A DNA stretch of 64,000 nt from positions 310,001-374,000 of the forward strand of contig NZ_LMVK01000023.1 in NCBI RefSeq assembly GCF_001541315.1, in the 5' to 3' direction. Below the pieces are notes generated by a model. That model saw only the letters and a list, made by a program, of their open reading frames with translations. It made no database searches and was not told where the DNA came from. This document shows positions 9,476-18,797 of the stretch, piece after piece. Numbering within the stretch: the first letter of the stretch is position 1; each line of letters starts with the position of its first letter. Position numbers and translations under genes: made by a program. This stretch comes from Agrobacterium tumefaciens str. B6 (GTDB lineage: Bacteria; Pseudomonadota; Alphaproteobacteria; Rhizobiales; Rhizobiaceae).

Positions 9476-9592
9476 AAACGCCATAAAAAAGGGCGTAATT
9501 ACAAATGGGAACGGGGCAAGGATCCCGTCCGGGAACAGAATAATCTGCCGCAGCCTCCCCAAGAGGCCGAGGCGGCCAAGCGGAGACCGACA

Positions 9593-10306
9593 TTGCCCAA
9601 AAAACTGAGCGACTTCAAATATATGAGCTTCGACGTGGTGGGGACCCTCATCGATTTCGAAGGCGGCCTGAAATCGACGCTGGCCGCAATCGGCGCGGAA
9701 AACGGCGTGGAGGTCGATGGTGAAAAGGCGCTCGCCCTTTATCGCGCAGCCCGTTACTCCGATGCGACCGACCTGTTTCCGGACGATCTCGTCCGCGTCT
9801 ACCTGATCATCGCTCCGCAACTTGGACTGCCGGCGGAACGCGCTTTCGGCGAGCGCCTGCGCGACGCGGCAAAAAGCTGGAAAGGCTTTGAAGACAGCCG
9901 CGCCGCCATGGCCGAGCTTGCCAAGACGCATCGCCTCATCGCCATGACCAATGCCCAGCGCTGGGCCTTCGAATATTTCGCGAAGGAACTCGGCAATCCC
10001 TTTCATGCGGCCTTCACGGCGGATGATACCGGCACGGAAAAACCCGATCCTGCCTTCTTCGAAAAGGTTTTTGCTTTTGTGGAGAGCGAAGGCGCATCGA
10101 AGGATGACATTCTCCATGTCGCGCAAAGCCAGTATCACGATATCGGCATTTCCCGGAAACTGGGCATGACCAATTGCTGGATCGAGCGGCGTCACGCCCA
10201 GAAGGGATATGGCGGCACCATCGAACCGGAAAACTTCACCGAGCCGGACTATCACTTTACCTCAATGGCCGGCCTTGCCGACGCCGCGAGGCAAGCGGGC
10301 GGTTAA
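9593..10306 (+). CDS. HAD type II hydrolase (haloacid dehalogenase-like), paralog
   Basis: This 237-residue protein has the HAD nucleophile Asp14 in FDVVGTL, AMTNAQ as motif II and a lysine/acid pair later in TEKPDPAFFEKV. It is related to the HAD protein at 6120-6788. TTG 9593 is the chosen start because GGAG lies 7 bases upstream; an ATG at 9623 would cut the first strand of the fold. It is transcribed toward the peptide-type importer, 93 bases downstream. It may be a dehalogenase, but a phosphatase role is equally possible. Confidence 0.8.
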   Translation: MPKKLSDFKYMSFDVVGTLIDFEGGLKSTLAAIGAENGVEVDGEKALALYRAARYSDATDLFPDDLVRVYLIIAPQLGLPAERAFGERLRDAAKSWKGFEDSRAAMAELAKTHRLIAMTNAQRWAFEYFAKELGNPFHAAFTADDTGTEKPDPAFFEKVFAFVESEGASKDDILHVAQSQYHDIGISRKLGMTNCWIERRHAQKGYGGTIEPENFTEPDYHFTSMAGLADAARQAGG

Positions 10307-10399
10307 GCCGCACCGCCAGTGGCGTGCCGCGAACTGGGATGCGGCATGCCTGAAATTTCTTCAGATGCATTTCAACAAATCATACAAAAGGGGAAGACC

Positions 10400-12010
10400 A
10401 TGAGTGACAGGATTACAAACTGGACCCGCTCCGACGATGCCGCCGTTGAACAGGCGATCCGACGCGGCGCAACGCGGCGCGAGCTGCTTCACATGCTGCT
10501 GGCGGGTGGTGTCGCCCTTTCCGCCGGTTCGGCCATTCTCGGTCGCGCCTCAAATGCCGTGGCCGCAACGCCGGTCTCCGGCGGCACGCTAAAGGCCGCC
10601 GGCTGGTCCTCCTCCACCGCCGATACGCTCGATCCGGCGAAAGCCTCGCTTTCGACGGATTATGTTCGTTGCTGCGCGCTCTACAACCGTTTGAGCTTCC
10701 TCGATGTTTCCGGCACGCCGCAGCTGGAGCTGGCCGAAGCCATCGAAACGAAGGACGCCAAGACCTGGACGGTGAAGCTGCGTTCCGGCGTCACCTTCCA
10801 TGACGGCAAGGCCCTGACCGCCGATGACGTGGTCTATTCGCTGAAGCGCCATCTCGATCCGGCCGTCGGCTCCAAGGTCGCCAAGATTGCCGCGCAGATG
10901 ACCGGCTTCAAGGCTCTCGACAAGAGCACGGTCGAAATCACGCTGGCGAACGCGAATGCCGACCTGCCATCCATTCTGGCTCTGCACCATTTCATGATCG
11001 TTGCCGACGGCACCACGGATTTCTCCAAGGGCAACGGCACCGGCGCCTTCAAGCTCGAGAAATTCGAGCCAGGCGTCCGTTCGATCATGGCCAAGAACAC
11101 CAATTACTGGAAGTCCGGCGGGCCGCACATCGACAGTTTCGAATTCATGGCGATTTCGGACGACAATGCCCGCGTCAACGCCCTTCTCTCGGGTGATATC
11201 CAGCTCGCGGCCTCCATCAACCCACGTGCGCTTCGCCTGCTCGACAAGCAGGAAGGTGTCGTTCTGTCCAAGACGACATCGGGGAACTACACCAACCTCA
11301 ACATGCGTCTCGACCAGGCGCCCGGCAACAATGCCGATTTCATTGCCGGTATGAAGTCGATCGTCAATCGCGAGCAGATCGTCAAGGCGGCCCTGCGCGG
11401 CCTCGGTGAAGTCGGCAACGACCAGCCGGTTCCGCCGATGAACCCCTATCACAATCCGGATCTCAAGCCGAAAGCCTTCGATCCGGAGAAGGCGAAATTC
11501 CACTTCCAGAAGGCAGGCCTCATCGGCCAGTCCATTCCGGTCATCGCATCGGATGCAGCAAGCTCTTCGGTCGACATGGCGATGATCATCCAGGCTTCGG
11601 CCGCCGAAATCGGCGTGAAGCTGGATGTGCAGCGTGTTCCCTCCGACGGTTACTGGAGCAATTACTGGCTGAAGGCGCCGGTCCATTTCGGCAACATCAA
11701 CCCGCGCCCGACGCCGGACATCCTGTTCTCGCTGCTCTATGCTTCAGACGCCCCGTGGAACGAAAGCCAGTACAAGTCGCCGAAATTCGACAAGCTGATG
11801 CTGGAAGCACGCGGCATGCTCGATATGGAGAAGCGCAAGCAGATCTACTTCGAACTGCAAACGATGATCGCCGACGAAGCCGGCACCATCATCCCCGCCT
11901 ATATTTCGAATGTCGACGCCATCACCTCCAAGCTGAAGGGGCTGGAAGCCAATCCGCTCGGCGGCATGATGGGTTATTCCTTCGCGGAATACGTCTGGCT
12001 TGAAGCCTGA
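10400..12010 (+). CDS. ABC transporter substrate-binding protein, family 5 (peptide/nickel type)
   Basis: The 536-residue periplasmic binding protein carries an N-terminal export signal with twin arginines at 26-27 (TRRELLHML) and a hydrophobic stretch ending near AVAA, suggesting Tat export. The family 5 hallmark WTVKLRSGVTFHDGK lies near residue 130. It is the specificity component of the importer encoded just downstream. ATG 10400 follows GGGGAAG and removes an unlikely 27-residue extension. The ligand is unknown; aminotransferase and GNAT neighbours suggest an amino compound or short peptide. Confidence 0.9.
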   Translation: MSDRITNWTRSDDAAVEQAIRRGATRRELLHMLLAGGVALSAGSAILGRASNAVAATPVSGGTLKAAGWSSSTADTLDPAKASLSTDYVRCCALYNRLSFLDVSGTPQLELAEAIETKDAKTWTVKLRSGVTFHDGKALTADDVVYSLKRHLDPAVGSKVAKIAAQMTGFKALDKSTVEITLANANADLPSILALHHFMIVADGTTDFSKGNGTGAFKLEKFEPGVRSIMAKNTNYWKSGGPHIDSFEFMAISDDNARVNALLSGDIQLAASINPRALRLLDKQEGVVLSKTTSGNYTNLNMRLDQAPGNNADFIAGMKSIVNREQIVKAALRGLGEVGNDQPVPPMNPYHNPDLKPKAFDPEKAKFHFQKAGLIGQSIPVIASDAASSSVDMAMIIQASAAEIGVKLDVQRVPSDGYWSNYWLKAPVHFGNINPRPTPDILFSLLYASDAPWNESQYKSPKFDKLMLEARGMLDMEKRKQIYFELQTMIADEAGTIIPAYISNVDAITSKLKGLEANPLGGMMGYSFAEYVWLEA

Positions 12011-12021
12011 TAGACCATGGG

Positions 12022-12045
12022 GCCGGGCGCGAAAATGCGCCCGGC
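12022..12045 (+). terminator. Intercistronic hairpin after the binding-protein gene
   Basis: A 9-bp perfect stem GCCGGGCGC / GCGCCCGGC with a six-base loop sits between the binding protein and the permeases, followed by ACGTTTTCC. Such hairpins often lower expression of membrane genes relative to the binding protein by stabilising the upstream mRNA or partly terminating. Confidence 0.65.
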
Positions 12046-12103
12046 ACGTTTTCCGCAGGATGCGGGAAGCCTCCACAATCAGGCAGGTCGCAGGAGCGTG
12101 TGA

Positions 12104-13054
12104 ATGAACAGCCGGATATTGTCCCTTATCGCCAGGCGGCTGGTCGTCATGCTGACGACGCTGCTGATCGTGTCGTTTATCGTCTTTTCCGCCACCAGCC
12201 TGCTGCCCGGCGACACGGCGACGATCCTTCTCGGCCAGGCGGCGACGCCGGAGGCCGTGGCGGGCCTGCGGACCGCCATGCATCTCGACGACCCGGCCCT
12301 GCTGCGTTTCGTCCGCTGGCTTTTTGGCCTGCTGCATGGCGAGCTCGGCACCTCCTATGCCAACAACATGGCGATTGCCGATCTTATCGGTCCGCGCTTC
12401 GTCAATTCCATGAAGCTTGCCGGCATTACCACCATCATCGCCGTGCCGCTGGCGCTCACGCTTGGCATCAGCTCCGCCATGCTGCGCGGAACGCTTTATG
12501 ACCGGGCCGTCACCGTGCTGACCATCGGTGTCATCTCGGTGCCGGAATTCATGATCGCCACACTCGCCGTGCTGCTTTTCGCCGTTTACCTGAAATGGCT
12601 GCCGGCGCTTTCGCTGGTCAGCGAGGTTCACACGCTTTTCGATGTACTGCGGGTCTATGCCATGCCGGTCATCACGCTGACCTTCGTCGTCTCAGCGCAG
12701 ATGATCCGCATGAGCCGCGCCGCCGTCATCGAAACGCTGGATACGCCCTATGTCGAAATGGCGCTTTTGAAGGGCGCACCGCGCATGCGCATCGTGCTTC
12801 GCCATGCGCTTCCCAATGCGCTCGGCCCCATCGTCAATGCGGTGGCGCTGTCACTTTCCTATCTCGTCGGCGGCGTCATCATCGTTGAGACGATCTTCAA
12901 TTATCCTGGCATCGCCAAGCTGATGGTGGATGGCGTCGCAACCCGCGACCTGCCGCTGATCCAGAGCTGCGCGATGATCTTCTGCGTCGGTTATCTCCTC
13001 CTCATCACGACGGCTGACATTATCACCATCATGTCCAATCCGAGGCTGCGCTGA
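12104..13054 (+). CDS. ABC transporter permease (DppB type)
   Basis: This 316-residue inner-membrane protein has about six hydrophobic segments and the binding-protein-dependent permease loop around EMALLKGAPRMRIVLRHALPN. It forms half of the membrane channel for the importer. The start follows CAGGAG with 7-base spacing. It overlaps the next permease gene by one base, so they are translationally coupled. Confidence 0.9.
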   Translation: MNSRILSLIARRLVVMLTTLLIVSFIVFSATSLLPGDTATILLGQAATPEAVAGLRTAMHLDDPALLRFVRWLFGLLHGELGTSYANNMAIADLIGPRFVNSMKLAGITTIIAVPLALTLGISSAMLRGTLYDRAVTVLTIGVISVPEFMIATLAVLLFAVYLKWLPALSLVSEVHTLFDVLRVYAMPVITLTFVVSAQMIRMSRAAVIETLDTPYVEMALLKGAPRMRIVLRHALPNALGPIVNAVALSLSYLVGGVIIVETIFNYPGIAKLMVDGVATRDLPLIQSCAMIFCVGYLLLITTADIITIMSNPRLR

Positions 13055-13905
13055 TGGCCGACAATATCAAAACAACTTCGGGGACTTCGCGTTTGGGTTA
13101 CAAGATCAACGCAGTCGGCGTTTTCGGCTTTCTCATGATTTTTTCCTGGGCCATGGTCGCAATCTTGGCGCCGTATCTCATACCGCATCCAGTCGGTGAA
13201 ATCGTCGATCTCGATTATTTCGGGCCGATGACATCAGATCTCTGGCTCGGTTCCGATTACCTCGGCCGTGACGTGTTTTCCCGCATTCTCATGGGCGCGC
13301 GTTTCACGGTCGGCATATCGCTCGCAGCCGTCACCATCGCCTGCACCTCCGGCGTCGTGCTCGGCATGTGCGCCGCCGTCATCGGCGGCTGGTTCGATGC
13401 GGCGTTGAGCCGGTTTCTCGATGCGGTGAATTCCATTCCGAGCAAGCTTTTCGGCCTCGTTGTCGTCGCCGCCGTCGGCTCGTCCATACCGGTGCTGATC
13501 ATCACGCTCTCGGTCATCTATACGCCGGGCGCCTATCGTTTCGCCCGGGCGCTCGCCGTCAATGTCAACACCATGGATTTCGTCACCGTCGCCCGCGTGC
13601 GCGGCGAAAGCCTGCTTTATCTCATCGGTTCCGAAATCCTGCCGAACATCGTCCGTCCCGTATTGGCCGATCTTGGCGTGCGCTTCGTCTTCATCGTGCT
13701 GCTGCTGTCAGGCCTCTCCTTCCTTGGTCTTGGCCTGCAGCCGCCGAATGCGGACTGGGGTGCGCTGGTGCGCGAAAACATCGGCGGCCTGCCGTTCGCG
13801 GCACCCGCCGTCATCTTCCCGTCCCTGGCGATTGCCAGCCTGACGATCAGCGTCAACCTGCTGATCGACAATCTGCCGCAGAAAATCCGCGACAGGAGCG
13901 AATAA
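13054..13905 (+). CDS. ABC transporter permease (DppC type)
   Basis: The 283-residue second permease has the N-terminal helix and large first loop typical of DppC, the LGSDYLGRDVFSR block and the coupling loop around VARVRGESLLYLIGSEILPN. It pairs with the DppB-type protein. The stop overlaps the ATG of the ATPase gene (TAATG). Confidence 0.9.
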   Translation: MADNIKTTSGTSRLGYKINAVGVFGFLMIFSWAMVAILAPYLIPHPVGEIVDLDYFGPMTSDLWLGSDYLGRDVFSRILMGARFTVGISLAAVTIACTSGVVLGMCAAVIGGWFDAALSRFLDAVNSIPSKLFGLVVVAAVGSSIPVLIITLSVIYTPGAYRFARALAVNVNTMDFVTVARVRGESLLYLIGSEILPNIVRPVLADLGVRFVFIVLLLSGLSFLGLGLQPPNADWGALVRENIGGLPFAAPAVIFPSLAIASLTISVNLLIDNLPQKIRDRSE

Positions 13906-15560
13906 TGAGCAATCTCGTTGAAATCCGCGGACTGAAAGTCGAGGCCACCACCGATTCCGGCCGCCGCATCGACATCATCAAGGGTGTGGACATCGACATC
14001 GCCGATGGCGAGATCGTTGCGCTGATCGGCGAAAGCGGTTCCGGCAAGACCACCATTGCGCTGACGCTGATGGGCTATGCCCGCCCGGGCTGCCGCATTT
14101 CCAGCGGCAGCGTCAAGGTGGCGGGTCGCGACATGGTGCAGCTTTCCGAAGCCGAGCGAGCAACGATCCGCGGCACGAAGGTGACCTATGTGCCCCAAAG
14201 TGCGGCCGCCGCCTTTAACCCTGCGCAGAGGATCATCGACCAGGTGATCGAAGTCACCCGCATCCACCATCTGATGCCGCCGCAGGAGGCGCGGGTGCGG
14301 GCGGTAGAACTCTTCAAGGCCCTGTCGCTGCCCAACCCTGAGACCATCGGCGAGCGCTACCCGCATCAGGTGTCCGGCGGCCAGCTTCAGCGCCTGTCCG
14401 CCGCCATGGCGCTGATCGGCAACCCGAAGCTGGTGATCTTCGACGAGCCGACCACGGCGCTCGATGTCACGACCCAGATCGAGGTGCTGCGCGCCTTCAA
14501 ATCGGCAATGTGCAAGGGCGGTATCGGCGGCGTTTATGTCTCGCATGATCTTGCCGTCGTCGCCCAGATTGCCGACCGGATCGTGGTGCTGAAAGGCGGC
14601 GAGGTGCAGGAAACCGGCACCACGGCGGATATCCTCGAAAATGCGCAGCATCCCTATACTAGGGAATTGCTGACGGCTTTTCACGACAAGGCACGCGTTG
14701 TCACACCCATCAAACAGGAGCAGGCCACGCCCCTCCTGGATATAGAGGAGCTGATCGCCGGATATGGAACGAAGGGCGGAGACAAGATGCCGCTAGTGCG
14801 TGCGGTGGATTCCGTCAGTCTTTCAGTCTATCCCGGCCGCAATCTCGGCATTATCGGCGAATCCGGCTGCGGAAAATCGACACTTGCGCGCGCCATTGCC
14901 GGCATTCTGCCGGCGGCAAGCGGCCATGTGATCTTCGAAGGCAAGGAACTGGATGCCGATGCACGCCGACGGACCGGCGATCAGCTTCGCCGCATGCAGA
15001 TCGTGTTCCAATATGCGGACACGGCACTCAACCCGTCCAAACCCATCGAGGACATCCTCGGCCGGCCGCTGACCTTTTATCACGGTATGAAGGGCAAGGC
15101 GCGCGATGCTCGGATCGACCAGCTTCTCGATATGGTGAAGCTGCCGCGCTCGGTTCGCCATCGCCATCCTTCCGGCCTTTCCGGGGGGCAGAAGCAGCGT
15201 GTCAATTTCGCCCGGGCGCTTGCGGCCGAACCATCGCTCATCATCTGCGATGAAATCACCTCGGCGCTCGATACCGTGGTCGCGGCCGCGATCATCGATC
15301 TTCTCGGGGAACTGCAGCGGGAGCTGAACCTCTCCTACATCTTCATCAGCCATGATCTTTCGGTGGTGGAGACCATTTGTGACGAAATCGTCGTGATGTA
15401 TGGCGGGCAGAAGGTAGAGCATCTGGAGACGGAAGCGATCAAGTCGCCGACCCACCCCTATTCGAAACTGCTGTTCTCCTCGGTGCCGAAACTCGACCCG
15501 AAATGGCTCGACAATCTGCAGCAGGATGCGGAGCTGGTGCGGGCGTTTTCGAAGAGGTGA
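13905..15560 (+). CDS. ABC transporter double ATPase (DppD-DppF fusion)
   Basis: This 551-residue protein contains two ATPase domains. Domain 1 has Walker A GESGSGKTT at 42-50, signature VSGGQLQR near 160 and Walker B FDEPTTALD near 180. Domain 2 has GESGCGKST near 318, LSGGQKQR near 425 and CDEITSALD near 445; the usual proline after DE is isoleucine in domain 2. It powers the importer encoded by the three genes before it. AGGAG precedes the start. One fused chain replaces the separate DppD and DppF proteins, a common arrangement in this family. Confidence 0.92.
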   Translation: MSNLVEIRGLKVEATTDSGRRIDIIKGVDIDIADGEIVALIGESGSGKTTIALTLMGYARPGCRISSGSVKVAGRDMVQLSEAERATIRGTKVTYVPQSAAAAFNPAQRIIDQVIEVTRIHHLMPPQEARVRAVELFKALSLPNPETIGERYPHQVSGGQLQRLSAAMALIGNPKLVIFDEPTTALDVTTQIEVLRAFKSAMCKGGIGGVYVSHDLAVVAQIADRIVVLKGGEVQETGTTADILENAQHPYTRELLTAFHDKARVVTPIKQEQATPLLDIEELIAGYGTKGGDKMPLVRAVDSVSLSVYPGRNLGIIGESGCGKSTLARAIAGILPAASGHVIFEGKELDADARRRTGDQLRRMQIVFQYADTALNPSKPIEDILGRPLTFYHGMKGKARDARIDQLLDMVKLPRSVRHRHPSGLSGGQKQRVNFARALAAEPSLIICDEITSALDTVVAAAIIDLLGELQRELNLSYIFISHDLSVVETICDEIVVMYGGQKVEHLETEAIKSPTHPYSKLLFSSVPKLDPKWLDNLQQDAELVRAFSKR

Positions 15561-15570
15561 GAACGGGATG

Positions 15571-15594
15571 ATACGGCCCTGCAAAGGGCCGTAT
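15571..15594. terminator. Hairpin between convergent genes
   Basis: A 10-bp perfect stem ATACGGCCCT / AGGGCCGTAT with a GCAA loop lies between the ATPase stop and the Lrp-type gene stop. No long T-run follows on either strand, so the bidirectional terminator role is likely but not certain. Confidence 0.6.
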
Positions 15595-15602
15595 CCCACA
15601 CC

Positions 15603-16079
15603 TCAAAGCGGAAACAGGCTGGTCAGCGGCATATGCGATTTGATGATCGGTGATTTCAGCACCACGAAGCTGAAATATTTATCGATGCCGACATCCATAT
15701 CGGTCAGTCGCTCCATGATCGACTGGTATTCGACGATGCCAGAGGTGACGAATTTCAGCAGGTAGTCGTAACCCCCGGAAACGAGGTGGCATTCCACCAC
15801 CTGGTCGATCTTTTCGACAACGCCGAGGAAGCGGGCGAAATCGATCTGGCGGTGGTTCTTCAGCGTAATCTCGGTGAAAACAGTCAGCGTCTGGCCGAGC
15901 TTGTTGATGTTGATCTGCGCCGAATAACCCTCGATATAACCTTCCGCCTGCAGCTTCTTTACCCGCATCAGGCAAGGGCTGGGCGACAGATTGACAAGCT
16001 CCGCCAGCTCGACATTGGTGATGCGACCGTTTTTCTGCAGTTCATAGAGGATCTTGATATCGATCCGGTCAAGTTTCAT
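15603..16079 (-). CDS. Lrp/AsnC family transcriptional regulator
   Basis: The 158-residue protein has the Lrp layout: N-terminal helix-turn-helix (DRIDIKILYELQKNGRI through LSPSPCLMRVKKL, residues 4-45) and a C-terminal RAM domain that binds an amino acid effector. It is probably the regulator of the divergent oxidase gene at 16310 and perhaps of the convergent importer operon. Start 16079 gives the usual family N-terminus; its ribosome site is weak. Longer upstream reading frames add no conserved sequence. Confidence 0.9.
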   Translation of the reverse strand: MKLDRIDIKILYELQKNGRITNVELAELVNLSPSPCLMRVKKLQAEGYIEGYSAQININKLGQTLTVFTEITLKNHRQIDFARFLGVVEKIDQVVECHLVSGGYDYLLKFVTSGIVEYQSIMERLTDMDVGIDKYFSFVVLKSPIIKSHMPLTSLFPL

Positions 16080-16309
16080 CACGTGCGGAACCCCTTTTTT
16101 GTTTTTTGAACACGCGGCATAAAATTCTGGCGCGGTATCGGAAATCTTACCACATGGGCGCGCCCTGTCGACGTGGAGATGTTTTTTTGGTGCAGCATAA
16201 AGAGTTGCAGACGTGGCCACCAACAGCATGAGATTCCGGCAAGACGCCCAGTCTGGCAGCGTTTACACGCCAGCTGAGGTAAATTAGGACGAATATAAGG
16301 AGTCCGACC

Positions 16310-17635
16310 ATGCCCGCCCCGCTGCAACAGATCACGACATCGCCGGAACTGCCGACATCTGCGGACGCCGTCATTATCGGCGGCGGCATCGTCGGTGTCT
16401 TCGCCGCCTATTATCTCACCCGGCGCGGCCTGAAAGTGGCGCTGGTCGAAAAGGGCCTGATCGGGGCGGAGCAATCCAGCCGCAACTGGGGTTGGTGCCG
16501 CCAGCAGAACCGCGACGCCCGCGAATTGCCGATTTCCACCAAGAGCCTGGCGCTCTGGGAAGAGTTTGGTGCAGAGAGCGGCGAGGACACGGGCTTTCGG
16601 CGCTGCGGGCTGTTTTATCTGAGCGACAATGAAGCCGAGCTTGCCGGCTGGGCGCGCTGGCGCGATTTTGCCATTACCGCAGGCGTGACGACCCATATGC
16701 TGAGCGCCGATGAGGCGAGCGAACGCGGCCGATCTACGGGCAAGCGCTGGAAGGGCGGTGTGTTTTCACCAACAGACGGCACGGCCGATCCTTCCATGGC
16801 TGCGCCCGCCGTGGCGCGCGCCATCATCAAACTGGGCGGCACGGTGCATCAGAATTGCGCCGCGCGCGGCCTTGAGACGGAAGGCGGCCGTGTCAGCGCC
16901 GTTGTCACCGAAAAAGGCGCGATCCGCACCAAAACCGCCATCATGTCCGGCGGGGCCTGGGCGTCGTCCTTTTGCCGCCAGCTCGGCATTCGTTTCCCGC
17001 AGGCCTCCGTCCGCTCCTCCATTCTGTCCGTCACGCCGGGTGCGGAGGGGCTGCCGGATGCACTGCACACCGCCGCCGTCTCAGCCACGAAGAGAAAAGA
17101 CGGCGGCTATACTCTCGCTATCAGCGGGCTGGGGCGCATCGACCCGACGGCGCAGCAGATGCGGTTTGCCCGTGAATTTGTTCCGATGTTTCTCAAGCGC
17201 TGGCGAAGCCTGCGGCCAGGCGGGCTGGAAGGTCTTCGCGGCGGCCACGAGACGCTGAAACGCTGGCGGCTCGATGCGCCGACGCCGATGGAACGGGTTC
17301 GTATTCTCGATCCGAAACCCAATGCCGCCGCCATCCGCGAGACCCATGAAAGGGCACTGAAGCTTCTGCCGGCCCTCGGCAGAACCCGGATTTCCGCCGC
17401 CTGGGCGGGCTTCATCGACAGCACGCCCGATGGTGTGCCCGCCATTGGCGAAACCAGCGAATTGCCCGGCTTCATCCTCGCCGCCGGCTTCAGCGGCCAC
17501 GGTTTCGGCATCGGACCGGGTGCCGGCCATCTGATCGCCGATATCGTGACGGGCTCGAACCCGATCGTCGATGCCGCCCCCTATCACCCCAGCCGCTTCC
17601 TCGATTCGTCCTGGGGCAAGGTCGCCGATTTCTGA
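16310..17635 (+). CDS. FAD-dependent oxidoreductase (DAO family, amino acid/amine oxidase-like)
   Basis: This 441-residue flavoprotein has the dinucleotide motif GGGIVG at residues 24-29 followed by an acidic strand end (VALVEKG), and the C-terminal GFSGHGFGIGPGAGHLIAD block that closes the FAD site in DAO-type enzymes. Such proteins oxidise D-amino acids, N-methylated amino acids or opine-like secondary amines. AAGGAG sits at good spacing before the ATG. It is divergent from the Lrp-type regulator, its likely controller, and convergent with the three-subunit dehydrogenase genes. Confidence 0.87.
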   Translation: MPAPLQQITTSPELPTSADAVIIGGGIVGVFAAYYLTRRGLKVALVEKGLIGAEQSSRNWGWCRQQNRDARELPISTKSLALWEEFGAESGEDTGFRRCGLFYLSDNEAELAGWARWRDFAITAGVTTHMLSADEASERGRSTGKRWKGGVFSPTDGTADPSMAAPAVARAIIKLGGTVHQNCAARGLETEGGRVSAVVTEKGAIRTKTAIMSGGAWASSFCRQLGIRFPQASVRSSILSVTPGAEGLPDALHTAAVSATKRKDGGYTLAISGLGRIDPTAQQMRFAREFVPMFLKRWRSLRPGGLEGLRGGHETLKRWRLDAPTPMERVRILDPKPNAAAIRETHERALKLLPALGRTRISAAWAGFIDSTPDGVPAIGETSELPGFILAAGFSGHGFGIGPGAGHLIADIVTGSNPIVDAAPYHPSRFLDSSWGKVADF

Positions 17636-17642
17636 CCCTCCC

Positions 17643-18797
17643 TTAATGGGATGCGACAGACTCACCGCGATGGAACCGGCCGATGTGAAAATCCGCAATC
17701 GGCGTCGTAGTCTTCCCGGTTGCTATCAGCTCCGCCATCACGTCGCCAACACCCGGCCCGATCTGGAAACCGTGGCCGCTGAAGCCGAAGGCATAATAAA
17801 GGCCGGAGGTCGCAGCACTTCCCCCCATGACCGGCAGATCGTCGGCCATATAACCTTCCACGCCGGACCAGGTGCGGATCAGCCGGGCATGGCGCAAAGC
17901 GGGAGCCAGCCGCAGCAACTGGCGCAGCTGAGCATCAAGCCCGGCGGGATCATATTTCGCCCGGCGTTCGTCCAGCGCGGCGGCGCATCGTTTCACCCCG
18001 CCGAAAATGACGTTTCCGCGCGGGATTTGCCGCATATAAATGACCTCGCCGGGAATTTTGGTGGAGACGCCGACGACGGGGTGAATGAACCATGGCAAAG
18101 GTTCCGTCACGCCCATTTGCGGGCCGGCCACTTCCAGCGGCACCGCCTCTCCCAGGGCGCCGGCAAACCCGCCGCCCCATGCACCGCTGGCGACCAGCAC
18201 CGAGGGCGCGCGATATTCCCCTTCCGCCGTCGTCACCCGGAAATCCTCGCCCGCCTTTTCGATGGCCAGAACTTCGCAATTTTCCACGATGGTTGCACCA
18301 TCCCGCCGCGCCGCGCGGGCAAAGGCGGGCGCGACAAGGCGCGGATTGGCGTGACCATCATGCGGCGACCATGATCCCGCAACTGCCTCCGGTCCGATGA
18401 AGGGGAATTTCTGCCTGACAGCCTCGCGCGAGAGGATCTGCAATTCCAGACCATATTGCGCGGCATCGTCGCGATATTTCTCGACCACGGCGATCTGTTC
18501 TTCCGCCCAGAGAAACCGGATATGGCCGACCGGCATGAATTCCACATCCGCACCGGTCAATTGCGGGATCCTGCTCCAGATATCCCGCGATCTGTTGGCG
18601 AGCGGAAGCTGCCCGAGATAACGCCCCTGTCGGCGGACATTGCCGAAATTGGTGCCGCTCGCCTGCTGACCGACAAGGAACCGCTCCAGCAGAATGACGC
18701 TGACACCCCGTTGCCGCAGGAAAAACGCCGTCGCGGTTCCAACAATGCCGCCGCCGACGATAATGACATCGGCCTCTGCAAGCGTGTTACGCATCAT
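17643..18797 (-). CDS. FAD-dependent dehydrogenase, DAO-type beta subunit (HcnC/opine oxidase B-like)
   Basis: The 384-residue flavoprotein has GGGIVG at 15-20 and the C-terminal GFSGHGFQIGPGVGDVMAELI block. It is the catalytic amine-oxidising type of subunit. Together with the two genes before it on the minus strand it forms the alpha/beta/gamma set of HcnABC, opine oxidase (OoxA/OoxB) and hydroxyproline dehydrogenase-like enzymes. GGGAGG precedes two adjacent ATGs (18797 or 18794). It overlaps the alpha-subunit gene by 11 bases. It would oxidise a secondary amine such as an opine, sarcosine, D-proline or glycine; the substrate is not determinable. Confidence 0.85.
   Translation of the reverse strand: MMRNTLAEADVIIVGGGIVGTATAFFLRQRGVSVILLERFLVGQQASGTNFGNVRRQGRYLGQLPLANRSRDIWSRIPQLTGADVEFMPVGHIRFLWAEEQIAVVEKYRDDAAQYGLELQILSREAVRQKFPFIGPEAVAGSWSPHDGHANPRLVAPAFARAARRDGATIVENCEVLAIEKAGEDFRVTTAEGEYRAPSVLVASGAWGGGFAGALGEAVPLEVAGPQMGVTEPLPWFIHPVVGVSTKIPGEVIYMRQIPRGNVIFGGVKRCAAALDERRAKYDPAGLDAQLRQLLRLAPALRHARLIRTWSGVEGYMADDLPVMGGSAATSGLYYAFGFSGHGFQIGPGVGDVMAELIATGKTTTPIADFHIGRFHRGESVASH

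Noticed and set aside
13368..13904. Upstream extension of the double ATPase
   Set aside because: This part reads through the permease gene in another frame; AGGAG and ATG at 13905 define the real start.
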